From positions 3,038,001 through 3,102,000 of the forward strand of contig NZ_CP029347.1 of the NCBI RefSeq assembly GCF_003143555.1: 64,000 nt of DNA. The letters are read 5' to 3'. The DNA comes from Saliniradius amylolyticus (GTDB lineage Bacteria > Pseudomonadota > Gammaproteobacteria > Enterobacterales > Alteromonadaceae). The position numbers and the translations under genes are program-made. Below the pieces are notes generated by a model. That model saw only the letters and a list, made by a program, of their open reading frames with translations. It had not been told where the DNA came from and searched no databases. Positions 10,688-20,891 of the stretch are shown here, piece by piece. How positions within the stretch are numbered: the first letter of the stretch is position 1; every line of letters starts with the position of its first letter.

Positions 10688-11698
10688 ATGAGCAATTCAG
10701 CCACCCCCAGTAAAAAAGCCGCCTTTGGCAGTGTTTTTAGCGATAAGATGATTGTTGCCGAGTACAAGGACGGTCAGTGGAGCCCGGGAAAGATTACCGA
10801 TGTGGCGCCATTGCAACTGCATCCCGCGGCCCATGTGCTGCACTACGCCAGCACCTGCTTCGAGGGTATGAAAGCATTTAAGATGGCCAACGGTGAGGTG
10901 AAGATTTTCCGTCTGGACCGTCATATTGCCCGCATGGCGCAAAGCGCTTCCCTGTTGCACCTGCCGATTCCCTCGCCGCAAGAGCTGGAAAGCATGATTC
11001 GGGAGGTGGTGGAAACCAATAAGGCCGATATCCCAGAACCGCCGGGCGCGCTTTATTTGAGACCCACCCTGATCGGCACCGAAGCCAATATTGGCGCAGC
11101 GGGTGCGCCATCGGGCGAAGCTCTATTCTATGTACTGGTGTCCCCAGTGGGCGACTACTTCAGTGGCAGCACCAAGGGGCTGACCATTGCCATTGAAGAT
11201 CAGGAAATGCGGAGCACCCCAGGGTTCGGTAAGGCCAAGACCGGTGGTAACTACGCCTCCGCGCTGCGTCATGTCATGCGCGCTAAGAAAGAAAACCAGG
11301 CCGATCAGGTATTGTTCTGCCCGGGCGGCGATGTACAGGAAACCGGCGCGGCGAATTTCTTTTTGATCGACGATAACCGCATCATGACCAAACCATTGGA
11401 TGCCTCCTTCCTGCACGGCGTTACACGCGACTCCATTATCAACCTGGCTCGTTCCATGGGCTATGAGATCATCGAGAAAGATTTTACCGTAGACGAACTA
11501 TTGGAGTGGATCCAACACGGCGAAGCCGCTCTGTCCGGCACCGCTGCTATGCTGTCCGGTGTAGGCCAGTTTATCCTGCATGGCGAAACCCACCCAGTGG
11601 GCAACGGCGAAGTCGGCCCAAATACACAGAAACTCCGTGAGGCCTTGCTGGCCATTCAGTCCGGCAAAGCCGAAGACCAGTTCGCCTGGTTGAAATAA
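10688..11698 (+). CDS. ilvE: branched-chain amino acid aminotransferase
   Basis: A class IV, fold-type IV PLP aminotransferase of 336 residues, in the bacterial/eukaryotic BCAT-II style. Visible are YASTCFEGMKAF, FRLDRHIARM, YLRPTLIG, the PLP-lysine region FGKAKTGGNYA, and QETGAANFF. It makes or degrades Leu, Ile and Val by exchange with glutamate. The symbol is functional by family; strains may carry more than one paralogue. It is monocistronic, with a strong terminator downstream. Confidence 0.9.
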   Translation: MSNSATPSKKAAFGSVFSDKMIVAEYKDGQWSPGKITDVAPLQLHPAAHVLHYASTCFEGMKAFKMANGEVKIFRLDRHIARMAQSASLLHLPIPSPQELESMIREVVETNKADIPEPPGALYLRPTLIGTEANIGAAGAPSGEALFYVLVSPVGDYFSGSTKGLTIAIEDQEMRSTPGFGKAKTGGNYASALRHVMRAKKENQADQVLFCPGGDVQETGAANFFLIDDNRIMTKPLDASFLHGVTRDSIINLARSMGYEIIEKDFTVDELLEWIQHGEAALSGTAAMLSGVGQFILHGETHPVGNGEVGPNTQKLREALLAIQSGKAEDQFAWLK

Positions 11699-11707
11699 CT
11701 CTCCGTT

Positions 11708-11745
11708 GACGAGGCCAGTCGACGGCCTCGTCTCTCTTTTCTTTC
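11708..11745 (+). terminator. rho-independent terminator after ilvE
   Basis: A perfect 9-bp stem GACGAGGCC/GGCCTCGTC with a 7-base loop is followed by TCTCTTTTCTTTC, 10 bases after the stop codon. Confidence 0.88.
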
Positions 11746-11824
11746 TGTCACTTCAGATTCAGCCTCAATTCAGTTGCCTCCATTAGACTTAAACCTACAG
11801 AGTCCACCTTTGGGGGTATGAAAC

Positions 11825-12367
11825 ATGAACAACAGACTATTACTCAGCAGCTTAATCGCCGCTTCCATAACACTGAGCGGGGCAGCCTTTGCCCAGGCAA
11901 AAACCGAAATTAACTGGGTCAAGCCGGAAGACTTCACCGACATACGCCCGGCTAATGAGTCGCGCAAACGCTTCCGCGAACGGGTGATGAAACAGCTCGA
12001 AGATTATATGACCGAAACGCTGGCCGCTCACTTGCCGGAAGGCTACCACTGGTCAATGACCATTACCGACCTGGACTTGGCCGGTCAGGTGTGGCCCGGT
12101 CACTTTGTGGGGTTGGATACTAGCTCGGACGTACGCATGATCAAGCGCATCGATATTCCGCGGATGGATTTCGATTACCAGCTTAAAGACGCTGAAGGCA
12201 AAGTCGTCATGGAAGAACAGGGTGTAGAGCTTAAAGACATGAGCTTTCAGGATAGGGTAAACCCGCTGTTTGATAGCGATAATTTCAAATATGAAAAGAA
12301 CATGCTGCGCCGCTGGTTTAATAAGACCTTTGCCGAACACCTGAAAGACGACGTACGAACCCGCTAA
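11825..12367 (+). CDS. secreted DUF3016 family protein
   Basis: A 180-residue exported protein with a signal peptide (MNNRLLLSSLIAASITLSGAAFAQA) and the DUF3016 body (INWVKPEDFTDIRPANESRKRF, LDLAGQVWPG, IDIPRMDFDYQL). The family is common in Alteromonadales and has no established function. It stands alone between two terminators. Confidence 0.8.
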   Translation: MNNRLLLSSLIAASITLSGAAFAQAKTEINWVKPEDFTDIRPANESRKRFRERVMKQLEDYMTETLAAHLPEGYHWSMTITDLDLAGQVWPGHFVGLDTSSDVRMIKRIDIPRMDFDYQLKDAEGKVVMEEQGVELKDMSFQDRVNPLFDSDNFKYEKNMLRRWFNKTFAEHLKDDVRTR

Positions 12368-12394
12368 AGCGAAGCACAATACAACGCGATTCGA

Positions 12395-12421
12395 AGGCAA
12401 AGCCTAGGCTTTGCCTTTTTT
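12395..12421. terminator. bidirectional terminator between DUF3016 gene and convergent ORF
   Basis: AAGGCAAAGCC and GGCTTTGCCTT form a near-perfect hairpin around CTAG with TTTTT on the plus side and an A-run, read as T on the minus strand, on the other. It serves the two converging genes. Confidence 0.88.
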
Positions 12422-12743
12422 ATAACATTCGCTTAATCGACTGATACAGCTCGGTGGCTTTATCGGCACTGAGATTATTCGCCTGAGTGGCTTGGCCTTC
12501 GGAGGTCGACACCCTCACCGAGGCGCTGCCCACGGCCGGGGACTCACTTTCAGGCGCGGCGCTCTGTGTGTCGCGCACTAAATCGGCGCGACCATCCTGA
12601 CGCTGCAAAGACAATCCCTGGGAGGATAATTGAACGTTATCACCACCGGTTACCCGATTGATTTGCTGGGCCCGGCTGCTATTGCTGGTTGGCTGACCTT
12701 CAACCACTGGCGTTGAAGGCTGATTACTGACCCGAATATCCAT
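12420..12743 (-). CDS. small hypothetical protein
   Basis: A 107-residue protein, MDIRVSNQPSTP at the start and LSADKATELYQSIKRML at the end. It is largely disordered in character, rich in Ser, Gln, Ala and Thr, with a single helix-like C-terminus. The central DNVQLSSQGLSL is loosely reminiscent of flagellar regulators and FlgM-like proteins, but the similarity is too weak for a call. The gene is supported by its terminator and by sharing orientation with the next small gene. A motility-linked gene lies nearby at 13267. Confidence 0.55.
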   Translation of the reverse strand: MDIRVSNQPSTPVVEGQPTSNSSRAQQINRVTGGDNVQLSSQGLSLQRQDGRADLVRDTQSAAPESESPAVGSASVRVSTSEGQATQANNLSADKATELYQSIKRML

Positions 12744-12846
12744 GATCTCACCTCAAAGATACTAAGGTTAAGTATGGGCCAGCCGGTGAGAAACTCAAGT
12801 TCCAGCCTTCCAAAGTCAGCCTGTAGCAGAGCAACAGGCCAGGGGA

Positions 12847-13170
12847 TTACTTGAGGCTTTCCTGAAAGTGAGACAAGGTCGAGAACAACTGCTCCATTTT
12901 ACTGACCACCTTGGCCAGTTGCTGCTCAGCCTGTTGCTGATCTTCAACCTGCTCCAGTGCCAACACATCCTTACCCAGCTCTTCCACATAGGGCATAAAA
13001 CGCTTACTTTTGGCCTCAAAACCGGCGTCATCGGCAAATACCTGCTGGAATTTTCCTTTACCCTGCTTATTCAGCTGTGCCAGCTTATCGTCGGCATCCA
13101 GCGCGCGACGATAGATGACTTGCATGTTTTCCCGGATTTTCTCGATCAGTGTTTCCATATTTTTTGCCAT
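12847..13170 (-). CDS. small helical hypothetical protein
   Basis: A 107-residue, highly charged, probably all-helical protein (MAKNMETLIEKIRENMQVIYRRALDADDK onward), with a predicted coiled coil in the C-terminal half around EQVEDQQQAEQQLAKVVSKMEQL. No family is recognised. It is read leftward, the same way as the 12420-12743 gene, with about 100 bp between them. Confidence 0.55.
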   Translation of the reverse strand: MAKNMETLIEKIRENMQVIYRRALDADDKLAQLNKQGKGKFQQVFADDAGFEAKSKRFMPYVEELGKDVLALEQVEDQQQAEQQLAKVVSKMEQLFSTLSHFQESLK

Positions 13171-13176
13171 TATGCC

Positions 13177-13203
13177 TAAAGTTATTTAAAGCCTTGCCGA
13201 TAC
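13177..13203 (+). promoter_or_regulatory. sigma-28 (FliA)-type promoter
   Basis: TAAA at 13177-13180, exactly 15 bases, then GCCGATAC at 13196-13203. The sigma-28 consensus is TAAA-N15-GCCGATAA, so only the final base differs. It points at the YjfB-like gene 64 bases downstream. Confidence 0.75.
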
Positions 13204-13266
13204 CTTAGTGAAAGCGGGCATTCTGCCTGCTTTGGTGTATTGTAACAACTAAGTGTAGGAGCCACT

Positions 13267-13461
13267 ATGCAGATACAAAGCCCAACCACGGGAATGGCCT
13301 CTGCCGACTTCTCTAGCGAAGTACGCTCGGCCAAACTCGCCAAGGACATGCAGGAGCAAGAGGGGCAACAAGCCCTGCAACTGCTTGAGGCTGCCGCGGT
13401 TCAACCCGCCCCCAGCTCTGCGAATGCATCTATTGGTGGCAATATCGACACCTTCGCCTGA
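13267..13461 (+). CDS. YjfB-family putative motility protein
   Basis: A 64-residue protein starting MQIQSPTTGMASADFSSE and ending IGGNIDTFA. The helix-rich middle (SAKLAKDMQEQEGQQALQLL) and the terminal GGNID motif match the small YjfB-type putative motility proteins (PF14070). An AGGAG ribosome site precedes the ATG and a sigma-28-like promoter lies upstream, which supports expression with late flagellar genes although no flagellar gene is in the window. Confidence 0.65.
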   Translation: MQIQSPTTGMASADFSSEVRSAKLAKDMQEQEGQQALQLLEAAAVQPAPSSANASIGGNIDTFA

Positions 13462-13492
13462 TACAGGGCCTGTTTTATATCTATGAAACACC

Positions 13493-14518
13493 CTAAGGCA
13501 TTAACGCCAGATCCACTGGCGTTTTACCGGGCTGGTCGCCTATTTCTCTAACCAGTTTTGGCACCATATAGCCCGGTAGTTTCGCGATCACCCCGGCCAT
13601 CACAGTCTTCGCCTCTGCCTCCGACACATCAAAATGCGCCGCCCCTTTTACCTTATCCAGTACGTGCAGGTAATAGGGCATCACACCGGTATCGAACAAA
13701 CGTCGGTTCAACGCGACTTGAGACTCGACGCTGTCGCTGACTCCCTTTAGTAACACCGCCTGGTTGAGCACTGTCACTCCCGTCTGACGCAGCCTCTGCA
13801 CCGCTGCACTAACAGCCTCATCGACTTCATTAGCATGATTAATGTGCAGCACCATCACCGGCGTCAAACGGGTTTGGGTAAACCAGTGGAGCATGTCATC
13901 GTTGACCCTCTGTGGAATGACCACCGGCAGACGACTGTGAATGCGCAAGCGCCGGACATGGGGTATCGCCTCGATACGCTGGGTCAGCCAGGCCAGAAAG
14001 TCGTCTTTGGCCATCAGCGGATCACCACCCGAGTAGATCACCTCATCAATCGCCGGGCGCGCGGCGATATAATCCAGCGCAGGCTGCCAACCAGCCTTAT
14101 TCGGCGTATTGTCGGAGTAGGGGAAATGACGCCGAAAGCAGTAGCGGCAATTTACCGCACAACCACCGCGCACGATCATCAGTACCCGGCTTTGGTATTT
14201 GTGCAGCAACCCCGGGGCGGCCGGATCCTGCTCATCCAATGGGTCCTGCGTAAAACCAGGCACCTCATCGAACTCCTGACGCAGAGTCAGAACCTGTCTG
14301 AGTAAGGGATCATCAGGATCGCCTTTTCTCATCCGTGCCACAAAAGGGCGTGGCACGCGCAGGGGAAATAGCTTTCGGGCGCAGGCGTCAGCCGTAAAGT
14401 CGCTGTCGGGCAAATCTAACAAGCGCACTAACTCCAGCGGATCGGTCAGGCAATTGGCCAATTCTTTTTGCCAGTGCCTCTCTACAGGATCGATAATTTT
14501 CGGTATGATTTGCGCCAA
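13493..14518 (-). CDS. epmB: EF-P beta-lysylation protein EpmB (lysine 2,3-aminomutase)
   Basis: EpmB is a radical-SAM, PLP-dependent enzyme that converts (S)-alpha-lysine to (R)-beta-lysine for modification of elongation factor P. The 341-residue product contains the [4Fe-4S] motif [17 protein letters not shown] and the SGGDPL segment. The start is a TTG (MAQIIPKI), which matches the E. coli N-terminus MAHIV; AAGG lies 8 bases upstream and there is no nearby ATG. It is divergent from efp with only 30 bases between starts. Confidence 0.95.
   Translation of the reverse strand: MAQIIPKIIDPVERHWQKELANCLTDPLELVRLLDLPDSDFTADACARKLFPLRVPRPFVARMRKGDPDDPLLRQVLTLRQEFDEVPGFTQDPLDEQDPAAPGLLHKYQSRVLMIVRGGCAVNCRYCFRRHFPYSDNTPNKAGWQPALDYIAARPAIDEVIYSGGDPLMAKDDFLAWLTQRIEAIPHVRRLRIHSRLPVVIPQRVNDDMLHWFTQTRLTPVMVLHINHANEVDEAVSAAVQRLRQTGVTVLNQAVLLKGVSDSVESQVALNRRLFDTGVMPYYLHVLDKVKGAAHFDVSEAEAKTVMAGVIAKLPGYMVPKLVREIGDQPGKTPVDLALMP
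14481..14509 (+). promoter_or_regulatory. predicted efp promoter inside the 5' end of epmB
   Basis: TCTACA (14481-14486), 17 bases, TATGAT (14504-14509) gives a good sigma-70 pair about 40 bases before the efp ATG. Because the gap between the divergent genes is so short, this promoter would lie inside the epmB reading frame. Confidence 0.5.
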
Positions 14519-14548
14519 TTGTGTGGCCTTAATTTTTATGAGGAAAAC

Positions 14549-15118
14549 ATGGCAACATACAGCACCAACGAATTTAAAGGCGGTTTAAAGTTCATGATGG
14601 ACGGGGAACCCTGCAGCATCATGGAAAACGAATACGTAAAACCCGGCAAAGGCCAGGCGTTTAACCGGGTGAAGCTACGCAAGCTAATCTCCGGCAAAGT
14701 CCTGGAAAAAACCTTTAAGTCCGGTGAAACCGTCGAAGCCGCCGATGTAGTCGATATGGACCTAGCCTATCTCTACAGCGACGGCGAGTTTTGGCATTTT
14801 ATGGATAACGAGACCTTTGAGCAAATCCAGGCCGACGAAAAAGCCGTTGGTGATGCCGCTAAATGGTTGGTAGAAAACGATGTATGTACTCTGACGCTTT
14901 GGAATGGCGCGCCGATCACTGTCACACCACCAAACTTTGTCGAGCTGGAAATCACCGAGACCGATCCTGGCCTGAAGGGCGACACGGCGGGCACCGGTGG
15001 TAAGCCCGCGACCCTGACAACAGGTGCGGTAGTACGTGTGCCCTTATTTGTGCAAATTGGTGAGGTGATCAAGGTCGATACCCGCAGCGGCGAATACGTG
15101 GGCCGGATTCAGAAATAA
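14549..15118 (+). CDS. efp: elongation factor P
   Basis: EF-P rescues ribosomes stalled at polyproline. ATG 14549 follows an AGGA ribosome site and gives a 189-residue protein, [12 protein letters not shown] onward, with the loop VKPGKGQAF that holds the lysine modified by EpmA and EpmB. The three-domain layout and the C-terminal GEYVGRIQK are typical. The frame extends upstream into epmB, but that part has no family character. Confidence 0.98.
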   Translation: MATYSTNEFKGGLKFMMDGEPCSIMENEYVKPGKGQAFNRVKLRKLISGKVLEKTFKSGETVEAADVVDMDLAYLYSDGEFWHFMDNETFEQIQADEKAVGDAAKWLVENDVCTLTLWNGAPITVTPPNFVELEITETDPGLKGDTAGTGGKPATLTTGAVVRVPLFVQIGEVIKVDTRSGEYVGRIQK

Positions 15119-15146
15119 GGCGTAGCCTGATCCTCCACAACGAACG

Positions 15147-15171
15147 GCGCCCACTTCGGTGGGCGTTTTTG
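15147..15171 (+). terminator. rho-independent terminator after efp
   Basis: CGCCCAC-TTCG-GTGGGCG hairpin followed by TTTTT, about 30 bases after the efp stop. Confidence 0.9.
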
Positions 15172-15198
15172 GCTCCGGACTCTAACCAGCGACCATCC

Positions 15199-16173
15199 AT
15201 GACCCACAACCAATGGCAGCCCAATGCCAGCTTAGACACTCTGAAAGCACGCGCCAGCCTGATGGCGACCCTTAGGGCCTTTTTTGCCGATCGCCAGGTG
15301 CTGGAAGTGGAAACGCCGCTGTTATCACAGGGGACTGTCACCGACCCACACCTGGATAACTTCGCCACCCGTTTTGTCGGGCCCGGCGCAGCGGACGGTC
15401 AGCAGCTGTATTTACAGACCTCCCCCGAGTTTGCCATGAAGCGCCTATTGGCCGCCGGTAGTGGCCCTATTTACCAGTTGGGTAAAGCGTTTCGCAATGA
15501 GGAAGTCGGCCGTCACCACAACCCGGAGTTTACGTTACTGGAATGGTACCGGCCGGGCTTTAACCGCCGCCAACTAATGAGCGAAGTGGATGAGTTGCTG
15601 CAGATATCGTTGAATACCAAACCGGCAGAGGTACTCAGTTATCAACAGGTTTTTTTAATCCATCTCGACTGCGACCCGCTTAGTGCCACCATCGACGAGT
15701 TGCAGCAGTTGGCCCGTGAGCACAACCTGGCCGATGCGGCCGAAGATGAAAACCATAGAGATACCCTGCTGCAGCTTTTATTCAGCTTCGTGATCGAGCC
15801 ACAGATCGGTCGCCAGCGGCCCTGCATGGTGGAGCTGTTTCCCGCCAGCCAGGCCGCCCTGGCCCGCTTGAACTCTCAGGACAACAGGGTGGCTGAGCGC
15901 TTCGAGGTGTATTACCGAGGTATCGAGCTGGCCAACGGTTTTCATGAACTGACCGACGCCGACGAACAGCGCCGGCGCTTCGAGCAGGACAATGCATTAC
16001 GCCAGCAACTGGGCAAGTCAGAACAACCCATCGATGAGCGTTTCCTCGCGGCTCTGGCACAGGGTTTACCGGATTGCTCAGGGGTCGCCTTAGGCGTCGA
16101 TCGTTTAGTGATGCTAGCCCTGAACGCCCGGAGCCTGACAGAGGTTATTAGCTTCGAGGTGGGCCGCGCATGA
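15199..16173 (+). CDS. epmA: EF-P lysine-34 lysyltransferase EpmA
   Basis: EpmA (GenX/PoxA/YjeA) attaches beta-lysine to EF-P. It is a class II lysyl-tRNA synthetase homologue lacking the anticodon-binding domain; 324 residues from ATG 15199 is the usual size. Visible are [23 protein letters not shown] (motif 2 region) and [13 protein letters not shown] (motif 3). With epmB and efp adjacent, the complete EF-P lysylation pathway is in one place. The stop overlaps the rep start by 4 bases. Confidence 0.95.
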   Translation: MTHNQWQPNASLDTLKARASLMATLRAFFADRQVLEVETPLLSQGTVTDPHLDNFATRFVGPGAADGQQLYLQTSPEFAMKRLLAAGSGPIYQLGKAFRNEEVGRHHNPEFTLLEWYRPGFNRRQLMSEVDELLQISLNTKPAEVLSYQQVFLIHLDCDPLSATIDELQQLAREHNLADAAEDENHRDTLLQLLFSFVIEPQIGRQRPCMVELFPASQAALARLNSQDNRVAERFEVYYRGIELANGFHELTDADEQRRRFEQDNALRQQLGKSEQPIDERFLAALAQGLPDCSGVALGVDRLVMLALNARSLTEVISFEVGRA

Positions 16174-18185
16174 AACTCAACCCGGCTCAGGATCAAGCGG
16201 TAAAATACATCAGCGGCCCCTGCCTGGTACTGGCGGGTGCGGGTAGCGGTAAGACCCGAGTGATCACCAATAAGATCGCCTATCTGGTACGTGAGTGCGA
16301 CATGCCGGCCCGCTATATCGCCGCGGTAACCTTCACCAATAAGGCAGCCCGGGAGATGAAGGAACGGGTCGCTCAAACCTTAGGAAAGAAAGAAGCCCGC
16401 GGTCTGAAGGTCTCCACCTTTCACACCCTAGGTTTGAAGATTATTAAATCTGAATACAAGACGATTGGCCTGAAGCCGGGCTTTTCCCTGTTCGATAGCA
16501 AGGACAGCTTTAACCTGCTCAAGGATCTGACCGAAGACACGCTGGACGGGGATAAAGAACAGCTATTCTTACTACAAAATTGTATTTCGAACTGGAAAAA
16601 TGACCTGATCCGTCCGGAGCAGCTGGTCAGGCAGGCCAGTTCCACCGGTGAGCAGGAATTTGCCCAGGTATATCTGCGTTATCAACAGCATTTGCGCGCC
16701 TACAATGCGCTCGATTTCGACGACCTTATTCTGCTGCCCACCCTGTTGCTTAAGCAAAACGAGACGATCCGCCAGAAATGGCAGAGCCGCATCCGCTATC
16801 TGCTGGTGGATGAGTATCAGGATACCAATACCAGTCAGTATGAGTTGGTGCGGTTGCTTGTAGGTGAGCGCGCCCGTTTTACCGTGGTGGGCGATGATGA
16901 TCAGTCCATCTATTCCTGGCGGGGGGCTAAGCCACAAAATCTGGTGCTGTTGAGCGAGCATTACCCCAGCCTGAAGGTGGTGAAGCTCGAACAGAACTAT
17001 CGTTCTTCAGGACGTATCCTGCATAGCGCCAATATTCTGATCCAGAATAACCCCCATGTATTTGAGAAATCTTTGTTCTCGGATTTAGAGTACGGTGAGC
17101 CACTGCGGGTGCTGTTTGCCAAGAATGAAGAGCACGAGGCCGAGCGGGTGGTGGCCGAGTTAATGGCGCATAAATTTATGAACCGCACCCAGTACAAGGA
17201 CTATGCCATCCTCTATCGCGGTAATCATCAGTCGCGCCTGTTTGAAAATGTGCTGATGAAGAACCGTATCCCTTACAAAATCAGTGGTGGCACCTCGTTT
17301 TTCGACCGTGCCGAAGTAAAGGATGTCATGGCCTATCTGAGGCTGCTGGTGAATCAGGACGACGACAATGCATTGCTGCGCATCATCAATACTCCCACCC
17401 GCGGCATTGGCCGCGCCACGTTGGAGAAGCTGGGCAATTTCGCCAATGAATTGCATGTATCGCTGTTTGAAGCAGCCTGCCACAGTCAGCTTCACTCTGT
17501 GATGAGCGGCAAGGCACTGGCCGCCGTGCAAGGCTTCAGCCGTTGGATTGTTGAGCTGTCTGACCGGGCGGTCAGAGGTGATACCGGCGATGCCATACGT
17601 GAGCTCATCAAGGCCAGCCATTACGAGGAATATCTGTACGAAACCAGTCCCAGCCCCAAGGCCGCTGAAATGGCGATGAAGAACGTCAGCACCCTGTTTG
17701 GCTGGATCACCGGTATGTTGGAAGGCAATGAGCTGGATCCCCCCATGACCCTGCCCGAAGTGGTTAACCGCCTGATTCTCAGGGATATGATGGAAAAAGG
17801 TGAAGACGACGAGGAAGCCAATCAGGTACAGCTGATGACCTTACATGCTTCCAAGGGTCTGGAGTTTCCCTATGTGTTTATGGTGGGTATGGAAGAAGGC
17901 TTGTTGCCCCACCAGAGCAGCATCGATGAGGATAATATCGAAGAAGAACGCCGACTGGCTTATGTAGGGATCACCCGGGCTCAACGTAACCTGATTTTTA
18001 CCCTGACCCGCGAGCGACGCCAGTTTGGTGAAATCATCCAGCCCGAGCCCAGCCGATTCCTGTATGAATTGCCTGAGGCCGATCTCAGCTGGGAACATCA
18101 GAAAAAACAGTTATCCAAGGAAGAGCGGCAACAGAAGAACCAGCAGGGCCTGGCTAACTTAAAAGCCATGCTGAAAAAAGACTAG
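16170..18185 (+). CDS. rep: ATP-dependent DNA helicase Rep
   Basis: Rep is a 3'-5' SF1A helicase that clears protein roadblocks ahead of replication forks. At 671 residues it is close to E. coli Rep. Motifs seen are LAGAGSGKT (I), FTNKAAREM (Ia), VDEYQDTN (II), [13 protein letters not shown] (III), [11 protein letters not shown] (here [13 protein letters not shown]) and VGITRAQ (VI). It starts inside the end of epmA (ATGA overlap), implying translational coupling. Confidence 0.95.
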   Translation: MKLNPAQDQAVKYISGPCLVLAGAGSGKTRVITNKIAYLVRECDMPARYIAAVTFTNKAAREMKERVAQTLGKKEARGLKVSTFHTLGLKIIKSEYKTIGLKPGFSLFDSKDSFNLLKDLTEDTLDGDKEQLFLLQNCISNWKNDLIRPEQLVRQASSTGEQEFAQVYLRYQQHLRAYNALDFDDLILLPTLLLKQNETIRQKWQSRIRYLLVDEYQDTNTSQYELVRLLVGERARFTVVGDDDQSIYSWRGAKPQNLVLLSEHYPSLKVVKLEQNYRSSGRILHSANILIQNNPHVFEKSLFSDLEYGEPLRVLFAKNEEHEAERVVAELMAHKFMNRTQYKDYAILYRGNHQSRLFENVLMKNRIPYKISGGTSFFDRAEVKDVMAYLRLLVNQDDDNALLRIINTPTRGIGRATLEKLGNFANELHVSLFEAACHSQLHSVMSGKALAAVQGFSRWIVELSDRAVRGDTGDAIRELIKASHYEEYLYETSPSPKAAEMAMKNVSTLFGWITGMLEGNELDPPMTLPEVVNRLILRDMMEKGEDDEEANQVQLMTLHASKGLEFPYVFMVGMEEGLLPHQSSIDEDNIEEERRLAYVGITRAQRNLIFTLTRERRQFGEIIQPEPSRFLYELPEADLSWEHQKKQLSKEERQQKNQQGLANLKAMLKKD

Positions 18186-18188
18186 ACC

Positions 18189-20825
18189 CTAGGTGTTTTT
18201 TACCTTGGTGTCTTTGGGGGCTGCCGCAAGCAATTGGTTCAGAGGCTGAGTCTCGCCCAGGTAAGCTCCCTGGCCATAGCTGCAACCGATATTAAACAGC
18301 GCTTCGTACTGGTCCTTGTTTTTCACGCCTTCCGCGATCAGTGTGAAGCCCAGATGCTCTGACATGCTCAATACCGATTGCACCATTTTCAGGTTCTTCT
18401 TTGAGGCGGGGATGGTTTTGATAAACCGGTGGTCTACCTTCACATAATCAAAGGGGTAAGAGTACAAATAACTGAGCGAGGCCAGGCCACTGCCGAAGTT
18501 ATCCAGCACCAAGGTAATACCGGCCCGCTGCAGGCGCTTCAGCGCAGGCAGGATATGCTGACTGGTGCCACTCAAACCCTGCTCATCCAACTCAAAGATC
18601 AGCCGTTTGGGATTTAATCCCAACTGCTCTATATATTTGAGCAATTGGCGCACCAGACGTTCCTGCAATAAGTGGTTAACGGATAAGTTAATAGCGACCC
18701 GAGCCTCTTCCCGCTCTGGATCTTTATCCAGGGCCTCGAACAGCGCTGGCAACTGACTCAGCATGAAGTTATCCAGCTCAATGGCCTGGCCACTGTGCTC
18801 AGCTACCTGCCAGAAACGCTCACGCTTAATTCGACCCAGTGTCGGGTGGTGCCAGCGCACATAACACTCGATGTATTGCCATTGGCGCTCGTATAGTCCA
18901 ACCGTTGGTTGGCAGTAACATTCAAACTTTTCTTCGCGCAAAAGGTGACGGAATTCGTTTTCCAGTTCCACCTCTTCCAGCAGCTTCTCGCGCATGCTCT
19001 TGTCGAAGGTAATATAACGTCCACGTCCGCTGAACTTGGCTTGATACATCGCCGCATCCGCGTCTCGTACTACCTCGTCGGCACTGTTATAGGAACGATG
19101 AATAATAGCGATCCCGATACTGGCACCCGAGTACATCTCCTGACCTTCTAACACATAAGGTTGGCTCAGGGCCTTGATAATACGCCCCGCCACCTGCTCA
19201 GCCTTCTCTTCCGACTCCAGACTGTCTAGCAGGATAACGAACTCGTCGCCCCCTAACCGCGCCAGCAAGTCGTGACCACGAATACACTGGCCGATGCGAT
19301 TGGCCACTTCCACCAGGAACATATCGCCCGCGTGGTGCCCGATGGTGTCATTAATCAGCTTGAAACGATCCAGATCGATAAACAGCACTGCAAAGTGGTT
19401 CTCGGGGTGGCGCTTCTTATTCGCCACCGCCAGTTCCAGACGGTTAACGAACATCACCCGGTTGGGCAAGTCGGTTAGTGAGTCGTGGTGGGCGTCGTGG
19501 ATGAGCTTAAGCTCAATCTCCTTACGTTCTTCAATTTGCTGCTTGAGGTGGTCATTGGTGTGACGCAGCTCTTCGGTGCGCTCTTTGACCTTCTGCGACA
19601 GCTGCTGGTTGTATTCCTGAATCGCTTCAGCGGCCTGCTTGCGCTCCATAGCGGTAGCGATATGGTGGGAAACGAACTTCAGCAGCTCCAGATCTTTAAG
19701 GTCATAAGCCTGAGTTTCGTCATAGGTCTGCACCGCAATCACTCCAGAGATTTCCCCCTCAACAATGAGCGGTGAGCCGAGCCAGCAGTTACCGGTTTGA
19801 GACATATTGCTCGCCACAGACTCGGATAATTCGCCTTGTTCTGCGAGACTCCGGGCGTAAGAGGCATCGATCAACGCCGCATTACCCGAACGCAACACAA
19901 ATTCGGTTAGGCCATCACCCACTTCCCGTGGAGGAATATTGAGCTCTTTTTCGTCGTTAAAATAGGGGAAGCGCAAGGAGTTGTTGTCTTTATCGTGGAT
20001 GGCGATGTAACAGTTAGGGGCACTGATTAGTCGCGCCAGGATATCGTGAATATTGCCGTAAAACTTACTCATTTCGCCGTCGATACCGGCTGAAAGCTCG
20101 GAAATCTCGAACAAAGCCTGCTGCAGCGACTCGATCTTCTGACGCTCGTTGATCTCTTCCTGCAACTCTTCGTTCATTTCCCGCAACTGACGGGTGCGCT
20201 GGCGAATGGTCTTCTCCGTTAGCTCCCGGCTTTTAACCCGATCCACGGCATTGACGATATGCTGGGAGACAAACACCAGTAACTCAAGATCCTGCTCACT
20301 ATAACGGACCGACTCATCATAGCTTTGCACCACCATCGCGCCCATCACCTGAGAACCACGCTTTAACGGCACGCCTATCCAATCGACCGGATGTGCTCCC
20401 AGCTCCATGCTCCCGGCAATCTCGGCCCGCTTCTGCTCATAGTTTTCTTTGGTCAGGAACAGCGGCTCGGCGGTTCTCAACACATGGCCGGTGAAGCCTT
20501 TCATCAAACCGGAAGAGGGCATCTCCCGCACCGTTAATTCGTCAAATTCATCCACAAAATAGACAAACTCGACCATCTCGGCGCTGGCCTCATACATGGC
20601 AACAAAGAAGTTCCGGGCAGGCATCATACGGCTGATGATGTCATGAATGGCGGGATACAGGCGCGGCAAGTCACTCACCGAGTTGGCAAGTTCTGATATA
20701 TCAAACAGTGCCTTCTGTATGGCCTCTGACTGTTTGTATTTTTCCGTAAGCTGCTGCAGCTGAGGGATTAACTCCCTGAGCTCGTCGATGCTCAGGTCGG
20801 CAGCATTGATGTCCTTGTCGCGCAT
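18189..20825 (-). CDS. GAF-GAF-GGDEF-EAL c-di-GMP signalling protein, EAL part degenerate
   Basis: An 878-residue cytoplasmic protein from ATG 20825, which has a better spaced AAAGGG site than the GTG at 20831. Two GAF sensor domains (about 45-200 and 240-400) are joined by coiled-coil segments. A GGDEF domain follows with an intact LGGDEF (about residue 528) and an RGHD inhibitory site five residues before it, so diguanylate cyclase activity is likely. The C-terminal EAL-like domain reads ECY where EAL is expected (about 652) and DNFG for DDFG (about 777), losing metal-binding positions, so phosphodiesterase activity is doubtful. The trigger sensed by the GAF domains is unknown. Confidence 0.9.
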   Translation of the reverse strand: MRDKDINAADLSIDELRELIPQLQQLTEKYKQSEAIQKALFDISELANSVSDLPRLYPAIHDIISRMMPARNFFVAMYEASAEMVEFVYFVDEFDELTVREMPSSGLMKGFTGHVLRTAEPLFLTKENYEQKRAEIAGSMELGAHPVDWIGVPLKRGSQVMGAMVVQSYDESVRYSEQDLELLVFVSQHIVNAVDRVKSRELTEKTIRQRTRQLREMNEELQEEINERQKIESLQQALFEISELSAGIDGEMSKFYGNIHDILARLISAPNCYIAIHDKDNNSLRFPYFNDEKELNIPPREVGDGLTEFVLRSGNAALIDASYARSLAEQGELSESVASNMSQTGNCWLGSPLIVEGEISGVIAVQTYDETQAYDLKDLELLKFVSHHIATAMERKQAAEAIQEYNQQLSQKVKERTEELRHTNDHLKQQIEERKEIELKLIHDAHHDSLTDLPNRVMFVNRLELAVANKKRHPENHFAVLFIDLDRFKLINDTIGHHAGDMFLVEVANRIGQCIRGHDLLARLGGDEFVILLDSLESEEKAEQVAGRIIKALSQPYVLEGQEMYSGASIGIAIIHRSYNSADEVVRDADAAMYQAKFSGRGRYITFDKSMREKLLEEVELENEFRHLLREEKFECYCQPTVGLYERQWQYIECYVRWHHPTLGRIKRERFWQVAEHSGQAIELDNFMLSQLPALFEALDKDPEREEARVAINLSVNHLLQERLVRQLLKYIEQLGLNPKRLIFELDEQGLSGTSQHILPALKRLQRAGITLVLDNFGSGLASLSYLYSYPFDYVKVDHRFIKTIPASKKNLKMVQSVLSMSEHLGFTLIAEGVKNKDQYEALFNIGCSYGQGAYLGETQPLNQLLAAAPKDTKVKNT

Positions 20826-20891
20826 TAACACCCTTTGGAGTGTGAATAAATTGTTGTTATTTTAATCGACCAAAGTTACATCAGCTAACAT

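Noticed and set aside
10482-10691. 69-codon frame as an ilv leader or small gene
   Set aside because: No ribosome site, no run of branched-chain codons, and it overlaps the aminotransferase start.
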